The notes: generated by a model from the sequence alone, not told the origin. Shown: positions 10,091 through 19,119, counted from the first letter of the stretch. The stretch is DNA of 32,152 nucleotides from Chloroflexota bacterium (GCA_022562335.1 JADFPM010000003.1:1-32152); one strand, 5' to 3'. Translations and numbers: made by a program.

Positions 10091-12601
10091 TTAATTCGCG
10101 GCGGCCAACAGCCCACCGTAATATCCGCGCATCGATTCGTTCAGCTCCCTGAGACGCCGGTCGACCAGATCGTTGATGGTGTCCCGGGGATAGGTCCCGT
10201 CGGCCGAACGTTCCCCGGCGGCGCGCCCGGTGAGGATTTCCATCCCTTCATCAACGGTGTTCACCGCGTAAATGTGGAATTTACCCTCTTTGATGGCTTC
10301 CACCACGTCGTCCCGCAACATGAGATTGCGCAGGTTGCGTCTGGGCACCAAAACGCCCTGATCACCGGTAAGCCCCAATACCCGGCATACGTCATACATG
10401 CCTTCGATCTTCTGGTTGACTCCTCCGATGGGTTGGATCTCTCCATTCTGGTTTACCGAGCCGGTGACCGCGATGTTTTGTTTCAGGGGCAGTCCCGACA
10501 GGCTGGACAAGATGGCGTACAGCTCTGGGGACGAAGCGCTATCGCCGTCGATGCCTTCGTAAGACTGCTCGAAAGCCAGGCTGGCCGACAGGGTGAGCGG
10601 CCGCTCCTGGCCATACCGGGCGCCCAGGTAACCGCTGAGGATCAACACGCCCTTATCGTGGGTGCGCCCGCTTAACGATGCCTCCCGTTCAATGTTGATG
10701 ATCCCTTCCCGGCCGGCGAATATCTGGCCGGTTATGCGCGACGGCCGTCCAAAGGCAAAGTCACCCAGGTCGTAAACCACGAGCCCGTTGACTTGGCCCA
10801 CCACTTCGCCGGTAACCTCGATCAAGAGGGTGCCGTCGGAGACCATATCCCTGATCCGCTCTTCCGCCAGGTTAAGGCGGTAGACCTTTTGAGCCACCGC
10901 CCGCTTGACGTGCTTCGCTTCCACCAACTCGGCTGCCTCTTTCCGGGCCCAGTGATCGGACTCGATAAGCAGGTCTTTGATCTGCCCGAAGCGGGTGGAA
11001 AGCTTGCTTTGGTCATTGACCAAGCGGGCCGCGTATTCCAGGACCTGGGCCGCGCCGGAGGCATCGAAAGCCAGAAGGCCTTCTTCGTGGCAACTGGAGC
11101 AAATGAAGGAGCAGTAGGCTTCGATGTTGTCCGGCGTCAGGCTCACCTGATGATCAAACTCAGCTTTTACCTTGAACAGGTCGCGGAAATCGTCGTAATC
11201 CGCCGTGGTGAGCATGCGGTATATGTTTTCGTCCCCGGTGACGATCACTTTCACATCCAACCGGATCGGTTCCGGCCGCAGGCCCAAGGGCACCAGGTAG
11301 CCGGTCTGCTCGGTGGGGTCTTCCAGGCGGACTTCCCGGTTCCTGATGACCCTTTTTAGTCCTTCCCAAACCGCGGGCGCCATCAGTATGTCCCTGGCGT
11401 TTAAGACCAGGTAACCGCCGTTGGCGGAATGCAGCGCGCCGGGTTTCAGCATTGTGTGGTCGCTGATGTAAGTCCCCATGGTCGCCAACCGCTCGATGCG
11501 CCCAAACAGATTTCCCCAAGTGGGGTTGGGCTCTTCCACAATGGGAACCCCGGCCAGCCCGGTGTTGTCCACCAGGGCATTGATCTCAAAGGGAAGGTAT
11601 GGATTGCGGGCCAGGCCGGGACGTCCCTGGACGGGTGCGGAAGCCTGGGGCGAGGGCTGGGGCTGTACTTGGCTTGCCGGGGCCTCTTTGAATAGGCTCA
11701 ATTGGTCCAACACATACGCAACCACGCGGTTCAAATACTCCCACAGGTCGGGGATATTCTCGGCGCTGTCCAGAAGGTCCCCAAAGATCTGGCTCACCCG
11801 GCCGTTGGCCGCTTCTTTCTCCAGGCCGGAGATCGCCGCTGCCGTCTCCTGTTCGGCGTGGCGTATGTTCCCCATGGTGTCCTGGGTTTGTTGCATCAAC
11901 ACCGCCCTGGCTTCGTCGATGCTCTGCCGCTGTTCCAATTCCAGGGCCTGGTAATCGTCGGGAGACAGCGGCTGGCCGTCTTTGATGGGAAAGATGGACA
12001 TGCCCATGGGTGACACCTGGACTGCAAATCCGGCGGTCTGGGCTGCCTGTTCCAACTCAGACATCATCTGTTGAGTGGTCTGGCGGCCATCGGTTTCCAA
12101 GGCGCGGCGCTGGGCTTCGTACTCTTCGCTATCGAACACCTTGGGGATTTCCTCTCCCAATTCGTCCAATATAGCGGCCAATTTCCCGCGGACCTGCCTG
12201 GCCATACCCTGGGGCAGGCTGATGGCCTTAGGACGGTCTGGATCGTCGAAATTGTGAACGTAGCACCAGTCGTTGATGGGTTTGCGCCGCTCTTGGTGTG
12301 CCGGATTAGATATGATCGTCTGCAGCAGAGACTTGATGGCGCTGGTTTTGCCGGTGCCGGTTAAACCAGTGACAAATAGGTTGTACCCCGGTTTGTCCAC
12401 TTCCAGCCCAAATCGTATGGCTTCCAGCGCCCGGTCCTGCCCGATGAACCGGTCCAGCGGAACCAGGTCATCGGTGCAATTAAAGCTGAAGCTGTCAATA
12501 TCGCATTTCCAGCAGGTTTGCTCCCAGGGCACCCGGTATTTATCGGCTTCGGGTTTATCGGCTTCGGGTTTATCGGCTTCGGGCTTATCGGGTTCGGGCA
12601 T
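10091..12601 (-). CDS. Lon-family (LonB-like, AAA_32 + S16) ATP-dependent protease
   Basis: Walker A GLTGTGKTS; 'GALHSANGGYLVLNARDIL'; S16 protease domain with catalytic Ser in GDSASSPELYAILSSLSGLPLKQNIAVTGSVNQNGEIQPIGGVNQKIEG. Confidence 0.93.
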   Translation of the reverse strand: MPEPDKPEADKPEADKPEADKYRVPWEQTCWKCDIDSFSFNCTDDLVPLDRFIGQDRALEAIRFGLEVDKPGYNLFVTGLTGTGKTSAIKSLLQTIISNPAHQERRKPINDWCYVHNFDDPDRPKAISLPQGMARQVRGKLAAILDELGEEIPKVFDSEEYEAQRRALETDGRQTTQQMMSELEQAAQTAGFAVQVSPMGMSIFPIKDGQPLSPDDYQALELEQRQSIDEARAVLMQQTQDTMGNIRHAEQETAAAISGLEKEAANGRVSQIFGDLLDSAENIPDLWEYLNRVVAYVLDQLSLFKEAPASQVQPQPSPQASAPVQGRPGLARNPYLPFEINALVDNTGLAGVPIVEEPNPTWGNLFGRIERLATMGTYISDHTMLKPGALHSANGGYLVLNARDILMAPAVWEGLKRVIRNREVRLEDPTEQTGYLVPLGLRPEPIRLDVKVIVTGDENIYRMLTTADYDDFRDLFKVKAEFDHQVSLTPDNIEAYCSFICSSCHEEGLLAFDASGAAQVLEYAARLVNDQSKLSTRFGQIKDLLIESDHWARKEAAELVEAKHVKRAVAQKVYRLNLAEERIRDMVSDGTLLIEVTGEVVGQVNGLVVYDLGDFAFGRPSRITGQIFAGREGIINIEREASLSGRTHDKGVLILSGYLGARYGQERPLTLSASLAFEQSYEGIDGDSASSPELYAILSSLSGLPLKQNIAVTGSVNQNGEIQPIGGVNQKIEGMYDVCRVLGLTGDQGVLVPRRNLRNLMLRDDVVEAIKEGKFHIYAVNTVDEGMEILTGRAAGERSADGTYPRDTINDLVDRRLRELNESMRGYYGGLLAAAN
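12540..12599 (-). repeat. 15-bp tandem repeat x4 in the Lon-like N-terminus
   Basis: Plus strand TTATCGGCTTCGGGT-type units; encodes PEPDK-PEADK-PEADK-PEADK. Confidence 0.9.
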
Positions 12602-12877
12602 CGGCGTCTCCAGACCAGTTGGATCAGCTAAAAAGCGCCACGGATCGTAAAGTAAAATCCGGGTTCACAATCATTATACAGTGGCTTATTGATGGTTTAG
12701 ATGCGGCCAAGCTGGAAACGGGGCGAGGCCAAACCTTTGGGCCGGAGCCTAACTGGGGCCAAGAGACCCCTGGTTGGGTTGACATTGATTTTAAGCAGGG
12801 AATACAATTTTGATATCAAAGTCACCGAGGGCCATTTGGCCCATCGGTGTCACCGACGATTTGGGGAGGCAGCGGGA

Positions 12878-13438
12878 ATGCGGGAAATGACCATAGACAG
12901 CATCAGGGTCAGCCCGATGAATTACCAACGGGTTGTCATCTTGAAAGAAAAGGACTCTGACCGGTATTTGCCGATATGGATAGGGCCGGCCGAAGCCGAT
13001 GCCATCGCGGTTAAGCTACAGAACCTCAGCGTGCCCCGCCCCCTGACCCACGACCTGCTGGGGACCATCATAGATATGCTGGGTGGCTCGGTGAAACACA
13101 TCCTGGTCAGCGACCTGCAAAACGATACTTTCTATGCCAAGATAACCATCCAGTCGAATGGCGACTCCAAAGAGATAGACTGCCGGCCCAGCGACGCTGT
13201 GGCCTTGGCGGTGAGGGTCCAGGTCCCCATATACGTGGAAGAGGCCGTATTGGACAAGGCGGGGGTCCTCCTCGACAAAGAGACCGGCAAGCCCATCCCC
13301 TTGGACGATGCCGACGCCCAGGCCAGCGACAAACCGCGGGAGGTCAAAGAGGAAGAGTTGCGTCGAATGTCCGCCTTCACCGACTTCATAGACACCCTGG
13401 ACCTGGAGGACTTTGGCAGGTCCAAACCAGGGGCGTGA
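12878..13438 (+). CDS. bifunctional nuclease family (DUF151) protein
   Basis: 'MREMTIDSIRVSP..RVVILKEKDSDRYLPIWIGPAEADAIAVKLQ..RPLTHDLLGTIIDMLGGSVKHILVSDLQNDTFYAKI..DCRPSDAVALAVRVQVPIYVEE'. Start reset to ATG 12878, preceded by GGGGAGG. Confidence 0.93.
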   Translation: MREMTIDSIRVSPMNYQRVVILKEKDSDRYLPIWIGPAEADAIAVKLQNLSVPRPLTHDLLGTIIDMLGGSVKHILVSDLQNDTFYAKITIQSNGDSKEIDCRPSDAVALAVRVQVPIYVEEAVLDKAGVLLDKETGKPIPLDDADAQASDKPREVKEEELRRMSAFTDFIDTLDLEDFGRSKPGA

Positions 13439-13487
13439 TTGTTCCGGGCGATCGATATACCCGGCATCAAGATCCACGACTGGAATC

Positions 13488-13522
13488 AAAGACCCCGGCG
13501 CAGGAAATGCCGGGGTCTTTTT
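13488..13522 (+). terminator. intrinsic terminator
   Basis: AAAGACCCCGGC-GCAGGAAAT-GCCGGGGTCTTT followed by a T tract. Confidence 0.92.
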
Positions 13523-13560
13523 CCGGAATGGCACGCCGAATTCCGTAGTAAATAACCCAA

Positions 13561-13589
13561 TTGACTTTTGAAAACCATGCTGCTAAGAT
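13561..13589 (+). promoter_or_regulatory. candidate atp operon promoter
   Basis: TTGACT (13561-13566), 17 bp spacer, TAAGAT (13584-13589) with TGC before the -10 (extended -10 style), immediately after the terminator. Confidence 0.55.
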
Positions 13590-13870
13590 TTCCCACGCTC
13601 GGCTGGGGGATGGATTTGGCTAGAGTCCCCGACACCTGGTTAATTGCTCTGCGCCTGACCGGTTTGGGCTGGTACGTTGCAACATGCATCATTGTTGGCG
13701 TGCTTGGCGGCCTCGGACTGGACAAGCTCTTAGGAACCAAAATCCTCTTTTTTTTGCTGGGTACGGTGTTGGGTGTCGTCATCGCCTTTTGGGGCCTGTA
13801 TAAAATGGTGCAACCCATTCTCAATGCCTCACAGGGTAAAGACCGGGAAGATCGGGGGAGGAAGAGCTAG
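13568..13870 (+). CDS. AtpZ/AtpI-like F0F1 ATPase accessory subunit
   Basis: Two TM segments, 'GWYVATCIIVGVLGGLGLDKLLGTKILFFLLGTVLGVVIAFWGLYKMV' typical of PF09527. True start may be ATG 13610. Confidence 0.8.
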   Translation: MKTMLLRFPTLGWGMDLARVPDTWLIALRLTGLGWYVATCIIVGVLGGLGLDKLLGTKILFFLLGTVLGVVIAFWGLYKMVQPILNASQGKDREDRGRKS

Positions 13871-14922
13871 TGCCATCGGGTGCTTTGGCTAAGAAGCTGC
13901 TCATGGTGTCGGGCCTGGGCTTGGTGGTGCTCCTGTTGGTAGGGGCGGCCGTCGGCGCCATCGGTTCGGCGATCCTACCCGTAGATTCCTTCCTGCCTAA
14001 ACCGGAGATCCACCTTCCCCCTCAACCGGTGTTCCCCGCTTCCACCCGAAACCTCCACCTGGGAGCCACGTCTGAAGATGGCCACGCCGGCCAATCTGCC
14101 AGTGGTGAAAAAAGCTCCGAAAGCTCACCGGCCGGTTCATTGGGCGAGGAAGAGGAGGCCCACGTAACTCCGCTGCCCATCACCAAGTTCGCCGTCACCA
14201 ACACCCTCCTTTCCGCCTGGTTCGCCACCCTGGTCATCATCCTGTTCTTTGTCGTGGGCGCTCGAAAGCGCAGTCTCATTCCCGGGCGGTTTCAAGGATT
14301 GGTGGAAATCCTGGTTGAGGGCGCCCTGAGTTCCTGCGCTGGAGTGGTGGGGTCGGACATGGCGCGAAAAGTCTTCCCTCTCATCGCCACCATATTCTTC
14401 TTCGTGCTGTTCAATGCCTGGCTGGCGCTGTTGCCCTTCTATCAATTTGTTGGATTCGTCCAAGGCGGCGGAGAATTTTTAGGGTTCCTCCCGGAAGGAG
14501 AGATGAAGGCCCATTTGCTCCGCTCAGCCGGTACGGACATGAACATGCCACTGGCGCTGGCGCTGATATCCTTTGTCTTCGTAGAATACTGGGGATTCAG
14601 GGCCCACGGATTCGCTTACCTGAAAAAATTCTTCGCCCTGGGCAAACTGCTGAGATTGAAGCCCGCCGGTCTTATCGATGCCTTCGTCGGGTTCTTGGAA
14701 CTGATCAGCGAGTTGGTCCGGGTGGTGAGTTTCACCTTCCGGCTCTTTGGAAACATGACTGCCGGAGAGATATTGGTGGTGATGGTGACCTTCCTGGTCC
14801 CATTCGTGGCCACCCAGTTTGTGTTCGGCCTGGAGCTATTGGTCGGCCTGATTCAGGCTATAATCTTCGCCGGGCTCACGTTGGTCTTCCTGTCGGTGGC
14901 GGTCCGCCAAGAGGGACACTGA
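13870..14922 (+). CDS. atpB: F0F1 ATP synthase subunit a
   Basis: GTG start; 'IPGRFQGLVEILVEG', 'LISELVRVVSFTFRLFGNMTAGEILVVMV', 'ELLVGLIQAIIFAGLTLVFLSVAV'. Confidence 0.95.
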   Translation: MPSGALAKKLLMVSGLGLVVLLLVGAAVGAIGSAILPVDSFLPKPEIHLPPQPVFPASTRNLHLGATSEDGHAGQSASGEKSSESSPAGSLGEEEEAHVTPLPITKFAVTNTLLSAWFATLVIILFFVVGARKRSLIPGRFQGLVEILVEGALSSCAGVVGSDMARKVFPLIATIFFFVLFNAWLALLPFYQFVGFVQGGGEFLGFLPEGEMKAHLLRSAGTDMNMPLALALISFVFVEYWGFRAHGFAYLKKFFALGKLLRLKPAGLIDAFVGFLELISELVRVVSFTFRLFGNMTAGEILVVMVTFLVPFVATQFVFGLELLVGLIQAIIFAGLTLVFLSVAVRQEGH

Positions 14923-14994
14923 CCAAGACCGCCAGCGGCGGCGGGATAATTTATTTTTACGATGTGATCTAGGGGTACAGGCTAGACGAGTCAG

Positions 14995-15033
14995 TCAAAC
15001 GGTTTAGCCAAACGGTTTAGCCAAACGGTTTAG
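14995..15033 (+). repeat. 3 x 13-bp tandem repeat in the atpE leader
   Basis: TCAAACGGTTTAG CCAAACGGTTTAG CCAAACGGTTTAG, running into GAGG (SD) before the atpE ATG at 15048. Confidence 0.97.
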
Positions 15034-15047
15034 GAGGAAAAGCAGGT

Positions 15048-15302
15048 ATGGACCCAATCCTATTGCAGGGATTCGACTCGGAAGCGGCCAAGTTCATTGG
15101 CGCCGGCCTGGCCATCGGTCTGGGGGTCGTTGGACCTGGTATCGGCATCGGCGTCCTGGGCGCTGGCGCCATGGCTGCCATAGGCCGCAACCCAGATGCG
15201 GCGGGACAGATCACCACCAACATGATTTTGGCCATCGCTTTCGCAGAGGCCCTCGGAATCTACGCCCTGATCGTCAGCGTAATCCTACTGTTCGTGGTGT
15301 GA
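15048..15302 (+). CDS. atpE: F0F1 ATP synthase subunit c
   Basis: 84 aa hairpin: 'GAGLAIGLGVVGPGIGIGVLGAGAMAAIGRNPDAAGQITTNMILAIAFAEALGIYALIVSVILLFVV', with Glu in AFAEALGIY. Confidence 0.97.
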   Translation: MDPILLQGFDSEAAKFIGAGLAIGLGVVGPGIGIGVLGAGAMAAIGRNPDAAGQITTNMILAIAFAEALGIYALIVSVILLFVV

Positions 15303-15303
15303 C

Positions 15304-15813
15304 ATGGCAGAGCTAGGATTCAACATTCCCAGCTTGATCGCCTATCTGATCAACTTCATCATCTTGCTGGGCATTCTCTCCCTATTCGCTTATAAGCCGG
15401 TGCTAAAGGCGTTGGACGCCCGCTCCGAGCGCATTCGGGAAAGCCTGGAAGCTGCCGACCGGGCCAGGGACGAGGCCGCCACTTCCCGCACCGCCATCGA
15501 AGAGCAGGTCAACGAGGCCCGCCGGCAGGGACAGCAGATGTTGGACCAGGCCAGGGAAGCGGCTGACCGGTACCGGGAGGAAGAGATGGTGCGGGCCAGG
15601 CAAGAGGCTCAGGACTTCGTGGACCGGGCTCGAAGCGACATCCAGCGGGAGCGCGATGCCGCCGTGGCCGAAGTGCGGGTCAATTTTGGAGACCTGGCCA
15701 TAACCGCGGCAGAACGCGTCATACGGCGTTCCCTGGACCGTCAGGCCCACCAGGAGTTGGTGGCCCAGGTATTGGAAGAGGGTGACGCGCTCTCCTCGGG
15801 ACCGAGGGGTTAA
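15304..15813 (+). CDS. atpF: F0F1 ATP synthase subunit b
   Basis: 'FNIPSLIAYLINFIILLGILSLFAYKPVLKALDARSERIRESLEAADRARDEA' plus coiled coil; position in operon. Confidence 0.95.
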   Translation: MAELGFNIPSLIAYLINFIILLGILSLFAYKPVLKALDARSERIRESLEAADRARDEAATSRTAIEEQVNEARRQGQQMLDQAREAADRYREEEMVRARQEAQDFVDRARSDIQRERDAAVAEVRVNFGDLAITAAERVIRRSLDRQAHQELVAQVLEEGDALSSGPRG

Positions 15814-15819
15814 CCGCAC

Positions 15820-16365
15820 ATGCCCAAACGGGTGTCGGGAAAGCGGTACGCCGAGGCTATCTTCGAACTGGCCCTCCAGGAACAGCAGGTGGAACAGTGG
15901 GGTACCGAGTTGGAAATGGCCAGCCAGGTGCTTCAAGATGAAGATTTTAACGCCTTTCTTAAACATGCCGATATCACCGTCGATCAAAAGATAAAAGCGA
16001 TCGACTCGGTCTTGGCCCAGGTCCATCCCCTGGTCCGCAATCTGGTCAACTTGCTTGTTTCCAAGGGGCTGGTGGATTTGGCAACCGAGTTAAAAGAGGC
16101 CTACAACGAGCTTTTGGACCGGCATGCCGGACGCCAGCGGGTCGAGGTGACTTCCGCGGTGGAACTGGACCAACAAGAGGTGGACCGTATTGCCCAGTTC
16201 GTTACCGGTTTGATCGATAAGGAAGCGGTCGTATCTACCCAGGTCGATGAGTCCATCCTGGGCGGGGTCATCATTCAGATAGGCGACCAATTGTTGGACG
16301 GCAGCACCCGTTCCAAGCTGGAAGCGCTGCGCAGCCGTCTTCACTCCGATATCCTTCCGGCATGA
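15820..16365 (+). CDS. atpH: F0F1 ATP synthase subunit delta
   Basis: 'SGKRYAEAIFELALQEQQVEQWGTELEM..VRNLVNLLVSKGLVDLATELKEAYNELLDRHAG..GGVIIQIGDQLLDGSTRSKLEALRSRL'. Confidence 0.95.
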   Translation: MPKRVSGKRYAEAIFELALQEQQVEQWGTELEMASQVLQDEDFNAFLKHADITVDQKIKAIDSVLAQVHPLVRNLVNLLVSKGLVDLATELKEAYNELLDRHAGRQRVEVTSAVELDQQEVDRIAQFVTGLIDKEAVVSTQVDESILGGVIIQIGDQLLDGSTRSKLEALRSRLHSDILPA

Positions 16366-16423
16366 ATGCCGCCGTTGAGTTTCCTGATGAGGATCGATCT
16401 CAAAACCATGCATCACAAATGCA

Positions 16424-16452
16424 CCGCCCTTCGACAGGCCGAGGACGAACGG
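16424..16452. repeat. dispersed repeat A (copy 2, inverted)
   Basis: CCGCCCTTCGACAGGCCGAGGACGAACGG; reverse complement resembles 9911-9938. Confidence 0.65.
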
Positions 16453-16470
16453 GTGGAAAGAACGTCTTCC

Positions 16471-16517
16471 CTTCGTGGTGAGCCCTTCGTCCTTCCGCGG
16501 AAGGATCAGGACAGGCT
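16471..16517 (-). repeat. hairpin-core dispersed repeat B (copy 2, inverted)
   Basis: Reverse complement AGCCTGTCCTGAT-[CCTTCCGCGGAAGG]-ACGAAGGGCTCACCACGAAG. Confidence 0.75.
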
Positions 16518-16570
16518 AGGCGAACCACCTTTTGACATAATTCCAACGTGGGATCTGAGGAGAGCCGCAA

Positions 16571-18082
16571 ATGGCAATTAGTGGTCCAGAGATAGTATCG
16601 CTGATCAAACGCCAGATCGAAGAGTTTGGCGGCGACCTGACCTTGGTGGATGTGGGGACCGTGGTCCAGGTGGGCGACGGTATCGCCAGCATCCAGGGCC
16701 TTCAGGGAGTCCGGTCCAGCGAGTTGCTGGACTTTGGCAACGACGTTTTGGGCATGGCCCTAAACCTCGAGGCTGATCTGGTGGGCGCCGCGATCCTGGG
16801 CGACCCCAACTCGGTGAAAGAGGGTGACCAGGTCCGTTCCACCGGGAGGATCATCGAGGTGCCGGTGGGCGAAGCATTGATCGGCCGGGTGGTGGACCCG
16901 TTGGGCCGTCCGCTGGATGGCAAGGGGCCCATCGCCACCGTCGGCAGCCGTCCGGTGGAAAAGATGGCTCCCAACGTGGTGGCTCGCAAGTCGGTCGACA
17001 CGCCGGTTCAGACGGGCATCAAGGCAATAGATGCCATGATCCCCATCGGCCGGGGCCAGAGGGAATTGATCATCGGCGACCGCTCCACGGGAAAGACGGC
17101 CATCGCCCTGGACACCATCATCAACCAGAAGGGCGGCGACCTGATCTGCATCTACGTGGCCATAGGCCAAAAGCAGAGTAAGGTTGCCCAGGTCATGGCC
17201 ACTCTGGAAGAAAACGACGCGTTGGTCCACACCATCGTGGTAACCGCCGGCGCCGCCGATTCGGCGCCGTTGCAATACATCGCCCCCTTCGCCGGATGCG
17301 CCATGGCCGAAGAGTTCATGGACCAGGGCAAGGACGTGCTGATCGTGTACGACGACCTGACCAAGCATGCCTGGGCCTACCGGCAGATGTCACTTCTGCT
17401 GCGCCGTCCCGCCGGGCGTGAAGCCTACCCCGGCGATATATTCTACGTTCACAGCCGCCTGTTGGAGCGTGCCGCCCGCATGGACGACCCCCAGGGCGGC
17501 GGGTCCATCACCGCGCTGCCGATCATCGAGACCCAGGCCGGAGACGTGTCGGCATACATACCGACCAACGTCATATCCATCACCGACGGCCAGATATACC
17601 TGGAGTCGGAATTGTTCAACGCCGGCATCCGTCCGGCGGTCAACGTGGGCCTTTCCGTCTCCCGCGTCGGCGGCGCCGCCCAAACCAGGGCGATTCGCCG
17701 GGTTGCGGGACAGCTCAGGCTGGAGCTTGCCCAGTACCGGGAGCTGGCCAGTTTCGCCCAGTTCGGGACCGCCGACTTGGACGCCGCCACCCGGGCCCAA
17801 CTGGCCCGGGGCCAATTGGCCATAGAGATCTTGAAACAGCCCCAGTACCGGCCTTTCTCCCTGGGTGAAGAGGTGGTGATCCTGTTTGCCGTAAACGCCG
17901 GGCTGCTGATAGACATCCCTCTGGAAAGGTTGAAGGATTTTGAAGAGCAGTTCCTGCGTCACGTTACATCCGCCCACCCCGGCATCATGCAGGCGATCAC
18001 CGACAGCAAAGACATCACTTCAGATATCGAGGAGCAGCTGACCAAGGTCACTAACGATTTCAAGGCAGGGTTTGTCAGTTAG
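16571..18082 (+). CDS. atpA: F0F1 ATP synthase subunit alpha
   Basis: [19 protein letters not shown]; '[57 protein letters not shown]'. Confidence 0.98.
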   Translation: MAISGPEIVSLIKRQIEEFGGDLTLVDVGTVVQVGDGIASIQGLQGVRSSELLDFGNDVLGMALNLEADLVGAAILGDPNSVKEGDQVRSTGRIIEVPVGEALIGRVVDPLGRPLDGKGPIATVGSRPVEKMAPNVVARKSVDTPVQTGIKAIDAMIPIGRGQRELIIGDRSTGKTAIALDTIINQKGGDLICIYVAIGQKQSKVAQVMATLEENDALVHTIVVTAGAADSAPLQYIAPFAGCAMAEEFMDQGKDVLIVYDDLTKHAWAYRQMSLLLRRPAGREAYPGDIFYVHSRLLERAARMDDPQGGGSITALPIIETQAGDVSAYIPTNVISITDGQIYLESELFNAGIRPAVNVGLSVSRVGGAAQTRAIRRVAGQLRLELAQYRELASFAQFGTADLDAATRAQLARGQLAIEILKQPQYRPFSLGEEVVILFAVNAGLLIDIPLERLKDFEEQFLRHVTSAHPGIMQAITDSKDITSDIEEQLTKVTNDFKAGFVS

Positions 18083-18156
18083 CAAATCCGGTTCCCAGAT
18101 CCGATACCAGGCCCAGGCCCGGTCCGGATCAAACCAAATAGCAAGCTCGGATTCGA

Positions 18157-19020
18157 ATGCCCAACGTTAAAGACATAAGGCGCCGCATACGCAGCGTGGA
18201 GAACACCGGCAAGGTGACCAACGCCATGTCGTTGGTCGCCGCTTCCAAGATGCGCCATGCCCAACAGTCGGTCCTCCAAGGACGTCCCTTTGCCCAGAAG
18301 ATCCTGGAGGTGATCGCTCACCTGGCCGCCCAGCCCGCCGACGATTCTGAACAGGTCCAAGACCTGCTGCAGGTTCGCCCGGTGCAGCGGGTGGGCATTG
18401 TGCTGGTGAGTCCCGACCGGGGGCTGTGCGGCGGCATGCACGCCAACCTCAACCGCCGGGTCGATCGATTCATCCGCGAGCAGCAGACCCCGGTGCGGGT
18501 CATTGCCGTGGGGCGTAAAGGCCGCGATTTCGTCGTGCGCACCGGCCAGGACGTCCAAGCGGTATTCACCGACCTGGGAGAACGGCCCGAGGTGGCCGAC
18601 ACCACCGCAATCTCCCAGATGGTCATCGATTCCTACTCCCAGGGTGAAGTGGATGAGGTGCATCTGGCCTATACCCGGTTCGTATCCACTGTCTCACAGA
18701 TACCGGAAGTGGTGAGACTGCTCCCGGTGACCCCTGCCGAACTCACGGGAGCAGAACGGGTGGGATATATATACGAGCCCGACAATCTGACCGTTCTGGA
18801 GAACCTCTTGCCACGCTTTGTGGAGATGGAGATCTACCATTACATCCTGGAATCCATCGCCAGCGAGCAATCGTCCAGGATGGTGGCCATGCGCGCAGCC
18901 ACCGATAACGCCAAAGAGTTGGTGGATGACCTGACCCTGGTCATGAACAAACTGCGCCAGGATAGCATCACCAACGAGTTGCTGGACCTGATCGGCGGCG
19001 CGATGGCTCTAGAAGGCTAA
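18157..19020 (+). CDS. atpG: F0F1 ATP synthase subunit gamma
   Basis: 'DIRRRIRSVENTGKVTNAMSLVAASKMRHAQ', 'SPDRGLCGGMHANL', 'SSRMVAMRAATDNAKELVDDLTLVMNKLRQDSITNELLDLIGGAMAL'. Confidence 0.97.
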   Translation: MPNVKDIRRRIRSVENTGKVTNAMSLVAASKMRHAQQSVLQGRPFAQKILEVIAHLAAQPADDSEQVQDLLQVRPVQRVGIVLVSPDRGLCGGMHANLNRRVDRFIREQQTPVRVIAVGRKGRDFVVRTGQDVQAVFTDLGERPEVADTTAISQMVIDSYSQGEVDEVHLAYTRFVSTVSQIPEVVRLLPVTPAELTGAERVGYIYEPDNLTVLENLLPRFVEMEIYHYILESIASEQSSRMVAMRAATDNAKELVDDLTLVMNKLRQDSITNELLDLIGGAMALEG

Positions 19021-19037
19021 AATAAAAAGGCTAAAAT
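19013..19037 (+). repeat. 11-bp direct repeat (14-bp period) spanning the atpG stop
   Basis: AAGGCTAAAAT at 19013-19023 and 19027-19037. Confidence 0.85.
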
Positions 19038-19119
19038 CGGCAGGCTTAGAACGGCGCCTGATGCGAAATCATACCGAGTTTCAATAAATTCCCTGATTAT
19101 TTTAAGAACCGTCTAATAA

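Noticed and set aside
15048-15302. Possible Na+-coupled ATP synthase c subunit
   Set aside because: The Glu is followed by Ala-Leu (FAEALGIY), not the Ser/Thr (ES/ET) ligands, and no helix-1 Gln of the Na+ motif is apparent; H+ coupling more likely.
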